Shown here in pieces: positions 16,002 to 24,516 of a stretch of DNA of 64,000 nucleotides; position 1 is the first letter of the stretch, and each line of letters begins with the position of its first letter. This stretch comes from Chryseobacterium fluminis (GTDB lineage Bacteria > Bacteroidota > Bacteroidia > Flavobacteriales > Weeksellaceae): contig NZ_CP111121.1 in the NCBI RefSeq assembly GCF_026314945.1, positions 620,001 to 684,000 on the forward strand, given 5' to 3'. The notes under the pieces are model-generated. The model did not search any database and was not told the origin of the DNA. It saw only the letters and a list, made by a program, of their open reading frames with translations. Both the position numbers and the translations under genes were made by a program.

Positions 16002-16709
16002 CTACTTTGCTGGTTTTGTTGCCCTAAATTCGATCTTACTCGGCAAAACACGGGGATTCATTTTTAAAATATCCAAAACCAGATTTCCCATATCTTCGGG
16101 CTGAATCTTCCATTCGTCTTTTTCTGAAGGAACATTTCCATTGAAGTTGGTGGCTACGGATCCGGGCATAATGACGGTTGATTTGATATTGTATTTTCTT
16201 AAATCGATCATTGCGGCCTGGGTAAATCCTACGACTCCGAATTTTGAAGCGTTATAACCTGTTCCGTTCTCAAAGAAATTGGCTCCGGCCAGGCTTGATA
16301 CGGTAATATAATACCCCTGTGTCTTTTTCAGTTCTTCCACTGAAGCTTTTAAGGTATAGAAAACGCCTGTCAGATTTGTGTCGATCATATCATTCCATTC
16401 TTCAGCGGAAAGTTGGTCTACAGGCTTGAAAATACCTAAGCCGGCATTGGCAATAACAAAATCCAGTCTTCTGAATTTCTCTTTAATATACCTTATGGCT
16501 TCTTCTTCACTTTCCAGACTTCTGACATCCGAAACAATTCCCAGAACGTTATCGGAATACTGCTGAAGTTCATGCTCAGCTTTTTCAACGTCATCTCTTT
16601 TCCTTCCGGAAAATGCCACTGAAACTCCATTTTCAAGTAATATCCTGGCAATTCCGAAACCGATCCCTTTGGTTCCTCCTGTTATATAGGCAACTTTATT
16701 TTCGATCAT
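16002..16709 (-). CDS. SDR-family oxidoreductase
   Basis: A short-chain dehydrogenase/reductase of 235 residues, cytoplasmic and NAD(P)-dependent. The nucleotide-binding TGGTKGIG is at residues 10-17, followed by a GRK segment that suggests NADP preference. NAG is at 88-90, and the catalytic set is S139, Y152 and K156 (GYNASK). The substrate-loop part (IMPGSVATNFNG) and C-terminus are classical. The substrate cannot be inferred. It appears to be a single gene, flanked upstream by the terminator of the 17 kb unit (16741-16764). Confidence 0.9.
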   Translation of the reverse strand: MIENKVAYITGGTKGIGFGIARILLENGVSVAFSGRKRDDVEKAEHELQQYSDNVLGIVSDVRSLESEEEAIRYIKEKFRRLDFVIANAGLGIFKPVDQLSAEEWNDMIDTNLTGVFYTLKASVEELKKTQGYYITVSSLAGANFFENGTGYNASKFGVVGFTQAAMIDLRKYNIKSTVIMPGSVATNFNGNVPSEKDEWKIQPEDMGNLVLDILKMNPRVLPSKIEFRATKPAK

Positions 16710-16740
16710 AATTTATGGATTTAAGTTCTTAAAAATAATA

Positions 16741-16764
16741 AAAACGCCCCAAATAGAGCGTTTT
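16741..16764 (-). terminator. Terminator of the M60 peptidase/small secreted protein unit
   Basis: 7-bp stem AAAACGC/GCGTTTT (16741-16747 with 16758-16764) with a 10-base loop and a T-rich 3' side on the minus strand. It lies about 190 bases past the stop at 16951; the gap holds no clear gene. Confidence 0.55.
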
Positions 16765-16950
16765 ATTAACCTAAGATTTATCAGTAATTTATTTTCAGTG
16801 AATTTTTCGAAAGTTACCCGCCATTCCGGAAATAACTCAGCGGATCATCTGAATCCATATTTCCATTTGAAAAGCAGGCAAAGAAAGATTTGCAGGACTT
16901 TCTTTTTATCCATGAAAGAAGCAATCGCTTTGTAGGAAAGATTCAATAGT

Positions 16951-17484
16951 TTATTTCCAGTAACTCCATTCCCTGCCGTTAAAAATAGCCAGGGAATTGC
17001 TTGCCGTATCATAGCACATCATCCCGGGATAAGGACTTTTGACGTTTAAGTGCGGATTCTGTATCTTAGGAAGAATCATCGCTTTATTGTCGGATTCCAG
17101 AACAATGACTCCTTTTGCATTGCTGGTGTGAGAGTTGATAATGATTCCCTGTGTAGTCGAATAATCAGGTGAGGGATTAGGGGTTATCTGAGAATCGTCT
17201 CCGCTGTCACTCAGATCGACCCAAATTTCATTTTCATACATTTTTACCTTATCATCACTTGTATCAAACAAAAATGTGCCGTTGTTATGAGAAGTAACTG
17301 TTGCCAGGGCTCCTGAAACATTCTCTACAGAAGGAAGAATAATTCCTTTCCTGTTAGAAGGGGAATCTTCAAAATCCAGTATGGTACTGTTCCCGTTAAT
17401 TTTATCTTTTGATATGGCAATCTGGCCATCAGCAAAACCAAACACATTCAGTACTGTGGCTATATATATTATATTTTTAATCAT
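16951..17484 (-). CDS. Secreted protein with repeated YDT...W modules, coupled to the M60 peptidase
   Basis: A 177-residue exported product (signal peptide-like MIKNIIYIATVLNVFGFADG). It carries two copies of a short module: GTFLFDTSDDKVKMYENEIW in the middle and GMMCYDTASNSLAIFNGREW at the C-terminus. Both have the form G-x(2-3)-(F/Y)D-T...(Y/F)-x-(N)G-x-x-W. The same module ends the M60 peptidase encoded just upstream (GMLLYDIQDKCTKLFNGTTW). The ATG overlaps the peptidase stop by 8 bases, so translation is probably coupled. No sorting domain or lipobox. Inference: an accessory surface or periplasmic protein acting with the peptidase. Confidence 0.75.
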   Translation of the reverse strand: MIKNIIYIATVLNVFGFADGQIAISKDKINGNSTILDFEDSPSNRKGIILPSVENVSGALATVTSHNNGTFLFDTSDDKVKMYENEIWVDLSDSGDDSQITPNPSPDYSTTQGIIINSHTSNAKGVIVLESDNKAMILPKIQNPHLNVKSPYPGMMCYDTASNSLAIFNGREWSYWK

Positions 17485-20400
17485 TGCAGCTTTTTTTAAT
17501 ACAGTTCCACGTGGTTCCGTTAAATAATTTTGTACATTTATCCTGTATGTCGTATAAGAGCATTCCTGCTTTCGGATCCGAAATAGAGTCTGAGGCAGCC
17601 GGTATGGTACTTACATGATTTATCCTTGTAACAACGAATCCTTTTGCTTTGGACTGCATTGCAAGGTGCCCGTTCGAAATTTTATCCTGCCAGCCTGGCT
17701 GTTTTTCCTGAATCGATATTCCTATTGTAGTATAGGTATCAGGCGTACCTCCTGCAGGAAGTTTTGTGCAGGTGGAGGGATAGACCCGGATTTTCTCTCC
17801 ATTATACCCTATTGCATATACGGCGGCCGCATCAGAAGGATAGTAAACTTTTGTCGTTTGGTCGGTGGTATCTCCTGTACCTTTGACGGATACATAGATC
17901 AGTTCGTTATTAGCATTCAAAGTTTCATAAGCAACTGCATTTTTCCAGACACTGTGCTGTACGGTAAGATAGCTGTTACTTAAGACCACTCCCTGCCCTG
18001 TCTGTCCGCTCAGAGAAAGATGATCCCGGAAAGCTGCAACATTCCGCGATGAAATATAATGTATGACCGGCGACACAGGGTTTTTGTAGTTCTGAGCCTT
18101 TATATGCGCTATAGTTGCATCGATCTGAGCCTGGGTGATGGTAAGCTGTCCGATACCGTAGTCATCAATAGCTCTGTCTATCGGTTTTAAAAACCCGGTT
18201 TTGGTAAAAAATTCAGTGAGGTCCTCCTGTACGGCAGAGCAGGTATTTTTCACAAAATTCAGAAGCAGTTCCCCGTTTGAAACGCCTGAAGCATTATAAT
18301 TCCTTGCCATATTGGCCACTATTCCAAACCAATGTGCATAATCTACGCCCGTATAACTGGAAGGGTAATTAAAGGAGAGGACGGGTGCATTGCGTGAAGC
18401 TCCGGCCAATTGATAATATAATTCAAGCTGCCAGAACGGTACCAGTACTTTAAAGACATCCGTATCGGCATTTCCCTGCAGGGCTTCCTTGTTGACAACT
18501 GTATTTAAAATGGCTCCATTTATTCTTCCTCCCACCACACTGGCCATTCCTGTCTGTGGTGGTAAAGATTCTCTTTCCAGACGGGACATCCCGTCGTTTT
18601 CGGGATTCATCTGATAATCTACCCAGGCACTATGCATATTATTGGTAACTTCCGTAGTACCGATCCACTTGAGGTCCGGTCTCACCTGATTTACATGGCC
18701 AAATTCATGAGCAATTCCCCAAAGCGACAACTTACCGGCACCAGCCAGACTCTCTTCGCCCCATGTAGCATCCATATTTATGCCTAATCCACCTGCGTAC
18801 CAGCCCCCGCCATTATTACTATAGCTGAACATTCGGTTTTTTGGGACCAAATTATATTTATACAGCCCCATCACGAGCCATTCATTTTTTACGATAAGGT
18901 CATATTTTGAAATCAGTTCGTCAGGATTGAAAGCGGCATAAGTTTTCAGCATGCTTTTTTTATAAACCAAATGCGAATGGTTCCCCACAACATCGATCAT
19001 ATGGTACGCAGAATTCGTCAAATTTGCCTGCCAGTCACTCAGTGTAGAATTCTGATAGTGATACAGACCGTTTACCCTACCCGAAACAATATTGACTTTA
19101 ATATCAGGCAATGTCGTATCGGTATTGTAATAGCTGATGTATCCTAATCCGGTGTTGGTAAGCTGTAATACATTCAGACCATTACGCAGCTCATAGTAGG
19201 ATGTAATACCATTAATGGTGGTAGAAAAATCCTTTACCTGCAATGAAACATTGACTCCTGAAGGGATATTCTGAACAAACAGCGCCACCTTGTTCCCCTC
19301 GGCAAATACAATTCCTGTAGGATTTTCAAAGCTGTCGTAGCCGGTTCCCACCTTTAAATTACCCGTAGTAGCAGCTATGGTTGGATAAACCTTATAATTC
19401 TGAACTCTATATTTACGGACATAAGTCCCGTTGAAAAGACATTGTGCCAAACCTTTATAGAATGGCGAGGTCATGGCATCTATATCTGCCTGTGTAACAG
19501 ATGGCCGTAATGTCGAATAAATATTATCTGCAAAAATATGGGTATAAGGGTTCGCATTTCCTATTGTATAAAAGCCCATTTCGGCACAGCTTGCAAAATT
19601 TCCCAGTCCGCTGTTTACTGTAATTCTTATATTAAGAGGCGTGATCTGGCTGGGAAAATAAACATTTACCGGAACAGAAGAATTCTGAAAATCGAACGAC
19701 ATCAGGGTGATGAACGTAGGGTCTGATAAGGTATTATAACTGATGGTCACGCCTCCGAATCTACCATTAGTTCCGTTGACTCTCGGGGTATATTTCAGAT
19801 AATCAACAGGGGTAGCACCGTCTAATCTGTAATTTAACACTACCGGGAAAGTGGTACTGCCATATGAAGAATGATACAGTGTATTTACGTCGTTATCATA
19901 AGATTTATCTATGTTTTCTCCGGACTGGTAAGATGATGCCGTTGTTCCGGCGGGTATAATTGTAGCCTTTATATCACTGGCGCCATTTACATTCAGTTCC
20001 GATGTATTGATTATGCAGTCTGTCCCATCATTGATCACAGGTTGTGATTCTGAAAAGAATCTCATTTCTGCGCAGCTCGAAAAGTTTCCCACTCCTGCAT
20101 TTACAGAAATTTTAATACTGTAAGGATTCTGAATGGCCGTTGGAAAAATAACTTCCTTATCCTGTATAGTAGCAGCCCAGATCAAATCGGTGGTTACCGG
20201 AATGAAAGTATTAGGTGCCACCTGTGTACTGTAAGAAATATTGATCTTGGTCCACATCCCGTTTGTCCCGCCAGATTGCCTCGGCGTATAAACCAGTTTT
20301 TTTATGCTGGTGACATTGGACGTAAAATAAAACTGCAGCTCATCCGGAATACCGTTCTGAGACCATTTCGAATGATACATGGTCGCAGTGTTTCCGTCGA

Positions 20401-20530
20401 GCAGTTTGTCTATTTCATTCCCTGGCTGTGCCGGCTGTGAAGATTTGACCGTATACACGGGAACCTGCACAAGCTGTGAGAAACTTTGAAATCCAATGAT
20501 CAGAAGGAATAATAATAACAATTTTTTCAT
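17477..20530 (-). CDS. Secreted M60-family (enhancin/mucinase-like) metallopeptidase
   Basis: A large exported zinc peptidase of 1017 residues from the signal peptide start MKKLLLLFLLIIGFQSFSQ at 20530; the frame is open to 20560 with a non-family extension. After the signal there are two tandem discoidin-like (F5/8 type C) domains, each with DGNTATMYHSKW or DNDVNTLYHSSY and a shared VNAGVGNFSSCAEM / VNSGLGNFASCAEM end. The M60 catalytic domain follows, with HEFGH at residues 608-612 and the likely third ligand E627 (IGTTE). Known: M60 enzymes of host-associated bacteria cleave mucin-type glycoproteins, and the discoidin domains probably bind glycans. The tail ends in a YD...W module shared with the next gene, not in a T9SS sorting domain. 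Promoter at 20549-20580. Confidence 0.9.
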   Translation of the reverse strand: MKKLLLLFLLIIGFQSFSQLVQVPVYTVKSSQPAQPGNEIDKLLDGNTATMYHSKWSQNGIPDELQFYFTSNVTSIKKLVYTPRQSGGTNGMWTKINISYSTQVAPNTFIPVTTDLIWAATIQDKEVIFPTAIQNPYSIKISVNAGVGNFSSCAEMRFFSESQPVINDGTDCIINTSELNVNGASDIKATIIPAGTTASSYQSGENIDKSYDNDVNTLYHSSYGSTTFPVVLNYRLDGATPVDYLKYTPRVNGTNGRFGGVTISYNTLSDPTFITLMSFDFQNSSVPVNVYFPSQITPLNIRITVNSGLGNFASCAEMGFYTIGNANPYTHIFADNIYSTLRPSVTQADIDAMTSPFYKGLAQCLFNGTYVRKYRVQNYKVYPTIAATTGNLKVGTGYDSFENPTGIVFAEGNKVALFVQNIPSGVNVSLQVKDFSTTINGITSYYELRNGLNVLQLTNTGLGYISYYNTDTTLPDIKVNIVSGRVNGLYHYQNSTLSDWQANLTNSAYHMIDVVGNHSHLVYKKSMLKTYAAFNPDELISKYDLIVKNEWLVMGLYKYNLVPKNRMFSYSNNGGGWYAGGLGINMDATWGEESLAGAGKLSLWGIAHEFGHVNQVRPDLKWIGTTEVTNNMHSAWVDYQMNPENDGMSRLERESLPPQTGMASVVGGRINGAILNTVVNKEALQGNADTDVFKVLVPFWQLELYYQLAGASRNAPVLSFNYPSSYTGVDYAHWFGIVANMARNYNASGVSNGELLLNFVKNTCSAVQEDLTEFFTKTGFLKPIDRAIDDYGIGQLTITQAQIDATIAHIKAQNYKNPVSPVIHYISSRNVAAFRDHLSLSGQTGQGVVLSNSYLTVQHSVWKNAVAYETLNANNELIYVSVKGTGDTTDQTTKVYYPSDAAAVYAIGYNGEKIRVYPSTCTKLPAGGTPDTYTTIGISIQEKQPGWQDKISNGHLAMQSKAKGFVVTRINHVSTIPAASDSISDPKAGMLLYDIQDKCTKLFNGTTWNCIKKSCND

Positions 20531-20548
20531 ACATCTGTTTTTTGTATG

Positions 20549-20580
20549 CAAATTTAGCATATGAAAATTATTTATTGCAA
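20549..20580 (-). promoter_or_regulatory. Bacteroidota promoter of the M60 peptidase unit
   Basis: Minus-strand TTG (20580-20578), a 21-base spacer, then TAAATTTG (20556-20549). The -7 box lies 18 bases before the ATG at 20530. Confidence 0.65.
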
Positions 20581-20776
20581 AGAAGAATTAACTTTTTATC
20601 TATGAGCCTATTAAGTTGTGTAGATTATTCTTAAAATTTTCCGGAGTTATTTAAATTATACGGCAGTGCAACGCTACATAATTAATATGAAAACACTTAT
20701 CACGACATACTGATACTTATAAGCCGGATCATATTTCTTCGTTAACAGTAATATAATGTATGCATTACAAAAAAGA

Positions 20777-20800
20777 AACGCTCCGTTTTACGGGAGCGTT
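20777..20800 (-). terminator. Terminator of the M20 dipeptidase gene
   Basis: 8-bp stem AACGCTCC/GGAGCGTT followed on the minus strand by TTTCTTTTTTG. It lies 19 bases past the stop at 20819. The rest of the 20.58-20.78 kb gap is AT-rich with no gene seen. Confidence 0.82.
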
Positions 20801-20818
20801 CATGATATCAGGAATCTG

Positions 20819-22198
20819 TTATTTCGAATAGTTCTCGAAGAACAGCGGAATGCTTTCAATCCCTTTGTAGAAATTGAATAGCCCATAATGTTCATTTGGA
20901 GAATGGATGGCATCGGAATCCAGACCAAAGCCCATCAACACGGATTTGGCGCCTAAAACCTTCTCAAACATTGAAGTTATGGGAATGCTTCCCCCTCCTC
21001 TATACGGAAGAACTTCTTTACCGAATGTAGATTCCATGGCTTTTTTAGCGGCTAAAAACTCTTTGGTATCAGTCGGTAACACATAAGGCATCCCGCCGTG
21101 ATGCGGAGTCACTTTAACCCTCACATTATCCGGAGCTATTTTATTGAAATATTTTGTGAATTTCTCAGTAATTTCTTCCGGAGTCTGGTAAGGAACTAAA
21201 CGCATGGAAATTTTTGCAGATGCTTTTGAAGGAATCACCGTCTTAGCTCCTTCTCCTGTATAACCGCCCCAGATCCCATTGCAGTCCAGGGTAGGACGGA
21301 TAGAAGTTCTTTCCAGGGTAGTATATCCTTTCTCACCTTCAACGTCTTCTAAACCGATCGATTTTTTGAATTCTTCCGGATTATCCTTCAGTTTATTCAT
21401 ATCTGCTCTGTCTGCATCCGAAACATCTTCCACGTTGTCATAAAAACCGTCGATCGTGATCTGCCCGTCTTCATCGATTAATTCTGCGATCATTCTGGAA
21501 AGCACATGAATAGGATTCGGAACTGCCCCGCCATATAGTCCGGAGTGCAAATCCCTGTTGGGTCCTTCAATTTCGACTTCTACATAGCTTAAACCTCTTA
21601 AACCTGTTGTAACGGTCGGTTGCTCATTGCTGTAAATGTGGGTATCCGAAATTAAAATACAGTCGCAAGACAGTTTCTCTTTATTTTCATTAACGAAATC
21701 TCCTAGGCTCACCGAACCTACTTCTTCTTCACCTTCCAGGATAAATTTAACATTACAAGGTAGCGCATTGGTCTTCATCATTGCTTCAAAAGCTTTTAAG
21801 TGCATGAAAAACTGTCCTTTATCATCTGCGGAACCTCTTGCAAAGATTGCTCCGTCCGGATGGAGATCCGTTTTTTCAATATAAGGCTCGAAAGGTGGCT
21901 TTGTCCATAATTCCAGAGGATCGGCAGGCTGAACATCGTAATGTCCGTATACCAGCACAGTTGGTAAACTTTTATCTAAAATTTTTTCTCCGAAAACAAT
22001 GGGATATCCCTTGGTCTGGCAAACTTCGACCTGATCTGCACCTGCATTCTTCAGGTATTCTGCCACCACATCCGCACACTTCAATACATCATCTTTATAG
22101 GCCGGATCTGCAGAAATAGAAGGAATCCTCAATAACTCAAATAATTCATCCACGAAACGCTGTTTGTTTTCGTTAATGTAATTTAATGTCTCTTGCAT
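20819..22198 (-). CDS. M20-family dipeptidase
   Basis: A cytoplasmic zinc dipeptidase of 459 residues in the M20/M25/M40 clan, releasing amino acids from di- and tripeptides. The metal-site motifs are in order: VYGHYDVQPAD (His ligand and catalytic Asp), ARGSADDKGQ (bridging Asp), EGEEEVGS (catalytic Glu then ligand Glu) and ISDTH. The dimerisation-domain region includes RDLHSGLYGG, and the last His ligand lies in DAIHSPNEHYGL. Size and motifs match carnosinase/CPG2-type dipeptidases. Single gene with its own terminator. Specificity is not determinable from the sequence. Confidence 0.93.
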   Translation of the reverse strand: MQETLNYINENKQRFVDELFELLRIPSISADPAYKDDVLKCADVVAEYLKNAGADQVEVCQTKGYPIVFGEKILDKSLPTVLVYGHYDVQPADPLELWTKPPFEPYIEKTDLHPDGAIFARGSADDKGQFFMHLKAFEAMMKTNALPCNVKFILEGEEEVGSVSLGDFVNENKEKLSCDCILISDTHIYSNEQPTVTTGLRGLSYVEVEIEGPNRDLHSGLYGGAVPNPIHVLSRMIAELIDEDGQITIDGFYDNVEDVSDADRADMNKLKDNPEEFKKSIGLEDVEGEKGYTTLERTSIRPTLDCNGIWGGYTGEGAKTVIPSKASAKISMRLVPYQTPEEITEKFTKYFNKIAPDNVRVKVTPHHGGMPYVLPTDTKEFLAAKKAMESTFGKEVLPYRGGGSIPITSMFEKVLGAKSVLMGFGLDSDAIHSPNEHYGLFNFYKGIESIPLFFENYSK

Positions 22199-22326
22199 TG
22201 TAAAATTTTGTTTTGTTAAAAGTAAAAAAAATGCCGAGCAGGAGCAAACAAAAACATATAATTTTCCTCAGGTTGATTTTGTACAGACTTTGTTTTCATT
22301 TCCTGAACAGGAAACGGGTTACTGCC

Positions 22327-22424
22327 ACCCTAGCCCCGATTGTAATGAAAATCCCGCAATGAAGCGGCGGAGCAAAGCGGAGCCGCGTCATGAGGAATTG
22401 TAATGGAAAGCGGGATAAAGCTCC
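22327..22424. repeat. REP-like intergenic repeat, about 100 bp
   Basis: A GC-rich island inside AT-rich intergenic DNA. It contains ATCCCGC (22351-22357) and the inverted GCGGGAT further right, a central hairpin GCGGC...GCCGC (22364-22386), and two near-identical TTGTAATG(A/G)AAA segments. The edges read CTAGCCCCG at the left and AGCTCC at the right. The composition and nested symmetry fit a dispersed non-coding repeat. No second copy was seen in the window, so the repeat status rests on its structure. Confidence 0.45.
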
Positions 22425-22433
22425 AAAAAAATA

Positions 22434-22451
22434 TCCTGCATTTCTGCAGGA
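22434..22451 (-). terminator. Terminator of the small lipoprotein gene
   Basis: 7-bp stem TCCTGCA/TGCAGGA with loop TTTC, followed on the minus strand by ATATTTTTTT. It lies 26 bases past the stop at 22477. Confidence 0.8.
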
Positions 22452-22476
22452 CATCTTTTATATTGTTACTGAATAA

Positions 22477-22776
22477 TTAATGTTCAGCCTTAGGGTTCTG
22501 AGATCCTTCCGGAATTGGAGTCGCGTCAGAATGTCTTCCGTCCTGCGGCTGAGCTGCAGCACGGGTAGTATCTGTACTATCAGACCTTTCGTGCCCATCA
22601 TGTGCATCTCCTCTGTATTCAGAAAGATTGTCCTGCTCACCGCTGGTCTGCTCATCGTCAGAATATCTGTCAACACCTTCTTCAAGCTTAATAACACTCT
22701 TATTTCCGCCAGCCTGAATTTTTTTACAGCTTACCGCTACTGTAGCAAGGGCTAAACATATAACTAATTTTTTCAT
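22477..22776 (-). CDS. Small lipoprotein of unknown function
   Basis: A 99-residue product with an SPII signal peptide (MKKLVICLALATVAVSC, lipidated C17). The mature part is short, hydrophilic and probably disordered, rich in D, E, S, T, G and H (VDRYSDDEQTSGEQDN and AHDGHERSDSTDTTR). No domain is recognised. The residues after the cysteine are KKIQAGG. It is flanked by its own terminator and a 136-base upstream gap. Another frame inside it is open on the same strand but has no signal or family features. Confidence 0.72.
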   Translation of the reverse strand: MKKLVICLALATVAVSCKKIQAGGNKSVIKLEEGVDRYSDDEQTSGEQDNLSEYRGDAHDGHERSDSTDTTRAAAQPQDGRHSDATPIPEGSQNPKAEH

Positions 22777-22912
22777 ATGTAAAATTTATTTTTAAAGGTC
22801 ATATGGAATCGCATCATTTTAGCCGGTTACCATTGTTTTTACAGCAGGCGATTTCACGTTTAATTTTTTAACTGCCCAAAATTAAGAAATCCTCCTTTTT
22901 TCGGCAACATTT

Positions 22913-24061
22913 TTATACTGATTTTAAAATTATTTTGCCTTTTTTGGATTGGGTAAAAATAAGATACTCTTTGCCTCCATCCTTTAAACTATATTTTTTC
23001 TTAATTTCTTCAGGTTTTAAAGGATAGTTTTTGGAGATAATATTAAACTGTTCTTTCTTTTTAATCTGCCTGGCTTCAATTATTTCCATTTCAAGAATTC
23101 TCCCCGGAAAATCAGGTTTCTTTTCGTCGCAAGTGTACAGATGAGTATTCGGGTGAAGCTTTTTCAATCCGAAACTTTGTGAAATCAGATTAAAAATACC
23201 GGCCTTTAAAATGGAATTGTTGGGAATATAGATGTATTTTCCGGGTTCAGCATACTCAGAAACTGCATTTTCTTCATCCTCAAACCGATACTCAAAGTCA
23301 GATTCACCACTTTCAAGATTTACACAGGTACAGCTGATATTTCCGGAATTTTCCCGGGATAAAAAAATAACGACTTCCTTCACATCATTTTTTACAGCGA
23401 TGATGTCGATTCTGAAGATGTCCGGTAGAACCGAGATCAAATATTTAAGGTCAATCAGCGGTGATAATTTTACAACTACCTGCTTGGAAATAGAAAGCAG
23501 TTTTTCCTGTATTTCGATGATATTGGGAGATAGATGTTCTAATAAGAAGACTTTATTTTTCTGAGCATCCCTTCTGGCCGGATCCAGATACACCGTATCA
23601 AAATATTCCTGATGTGCAGGTAAAAAATCTTCCAGTTTCTGGTTGATGAACCTTGCTTTTTTGCCCAGGACATTCCAGTTGTGCGCTACGGTTTCCAACA
23701 GATCCTTATTCTGCTCTACCAAAATGGTTTCTTCAAAATTCCGGGACATATAATAGGCATCTATTCCAAAACCGCTGGTAAGGTCAATTAGTTTTTTACC
23801 TTTTAAAATTCCGGATTTGTAAACGGCCGTTTTTTCTGATGAAGATTGCTCCAGGCTTAGCTGTGGAGGGAAAATAATGCCTTTTTCCAACAGAAAAGGA
23901 AATTTTTTCTCTGCTACCTGTTTCCCTTTGATCTGCTGAACGATTTCCGACATAGAGACTTCCGGAAACGGAGATTTTTTTAATAATAAGGAATGCAGAT
24001 CGGCAGACAGATTTGCATGGATATATTCCTGAATTTCTTTGTTTAATATTGTATTCCCCAC
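22913..24061 (-). CDS. Class I SAM-dependent methyltransferase with THUMP-like C-terminal domain
   Basis: A 382-residue cytoplasmic protein. The middle carries the SAM-binding core LIDLTSGFGIDAYYMSR (motif I), LVEQNKDLLETVAHN and YLDPARRD (post-motif). The C-terminal part (YPLKPEEIKKKYSLKDGGKE) fits the THUMP-like domain of these proteins, suggesting RNA as substrate. The N-terminal helical region (NKEIQEYIHANLSADLHSLL) is in place. The start is unusual: the only suitable codon is GTG at 24061-24059, which overlaps the inverted repeat of the neighbouring GxxExxY unit. The next in-frame ATG would remove 36 conserved-looking residues. Target nucleotide unknown. Confidence 0.82.
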   Translation of the reverse strand: MGNTILNKEIQEYIHANLSADLHSLLLKKSPFPEVSMSEIVQQIKGKQVAEKKFPFLLEKGIIFPPQLSLEQSSSEKTAVYKSGILKGKKLIDLTSGFGIDAYYMSRNFEETILVEQNKDLLETVAHNWNVLGKKARFINQKLEDFLPAHQEYFDTVYLDPARRDAQKNKVFLLEHLSPNIIEIQEKLLSISKQVVVKLSPLIDLKYLISVLPDIFRIDIIAVKNDVKEVVIFLSRENSGNISCTCVNLESGESDFEYRFEDEENAVSEYAEPGKYIYIPNNSILKAGIFNLISQSFGLKKLHPNTHLYTCDEKKPDFPGRILEMEIIEARQIKKKEQFNIISKNYPLKPEEIKKKYSLKDGGKEYLIFTQSKKGKIILKSV

Positions 24062-24505
24062 AGATTTCGCAGATTTTCACAGATCATTATGCTTATTTTA
24101 GAATATTCCATTTACTTCCGGAAAATATTTTTATCTATATGATCGGTATTAAAATTAACTAATATTCCTAACTTTAGTCCTGTCAGCTTTAAATAAGTCA
24201 ACAACTGTTTGTGATGAACATTATTAATTTCTGAAATTGATTTTATTTCAATAATAAATTTGTCATTCACTATAATATCAGCAATAAAGCTCGATTCGAT
24301 CAACATATCTTTGTAATGGATAAAAATAGGAACTTGACTATTAACATGTAATCCTAAGTTTTTCAATGCGTAGATTATTATTTTCTCATATACTTTTTCT
24401 AATAATCCTGGCCCCAACTCGTTATAAACAGAAAAAATACATTTTCTCTCATTCGTGTCTGTTTCCGAAAAATGTAAAAAATCTGTGGAAATCTGCGAAA
24501 TCCGT
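24060..24505. mobile_element. GxxExxY unit bounded by 25-bp inverted repeats
   Basis: A 446-bp segment between the dinB-like and methyltransferase genes. Its ends are 25-bp inverted repeats with two mismatches: 24060-24084 (ACAGATTTCGCAGATTTTCA...) and the complement of 24481-24505 (ACGGATTTCGCAGATTTCCA...). It carries only the GxxExxY gene. No target duplication is obvious and no transposase is present, so any movement would need help in trans. The left repeat touches the GTG start of the methyltransferase; the right one ends 10 bases before the dinB-like stop. Mobility is inferred from structure alone. Confidence 0.5.
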
Positions 24506-24516
24506 AGGAGTGACAT
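24112..24516 (-). CDS. GxxExxY protein (PD-(D/E)XK nuclease-like fold)
   Basis: A 134-residue product defined by GPGLLEKVYE, the GxxExxY signature. Further right it has a nuclease-like core: SSFIADIIVNDKFIIEIKS gives the D...ExK arrangement of the PD-(D/E)XK fold, followed by HHKQLLTYLKLTGLKLGILVNF. The cellular role of the family is not established. The N-terminus is odd: RISQISTDF is simply the translation of the flanking inverted repeat, and the usual first helix seems shortened. The true start may therefore be internal. The ATG overlaps the dinB-like stop (TAATG). Confidence 0.8.
   Translation of the reverse strand: MSLLRISQISTDFLHFSETDTNERKCIFSVYNELGPGLLEKVYEKIIIYALKNLGLHVNSQVPIFIHYKDMLIESSFIADIIVNDKFIIEIKSISEINNVHHKQLLTYLKLTGLKLGILVNFNTDHIDKNIFRK

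Noticed and set aside
16790..16950. Short open frames (for example one ending SDDPLSYFRNGG) after the small secreted gene
   Set aside because: Protein-like for only a dozen residues, with no start context or signal; could be a remnant but support is too thin.
22458..22697. Second frame on the minus strand over the lipoprotein gene
   Set aside because: The overlapping frame has a clear lipoprotein signal, its own terminator and fitting start; this one has none.
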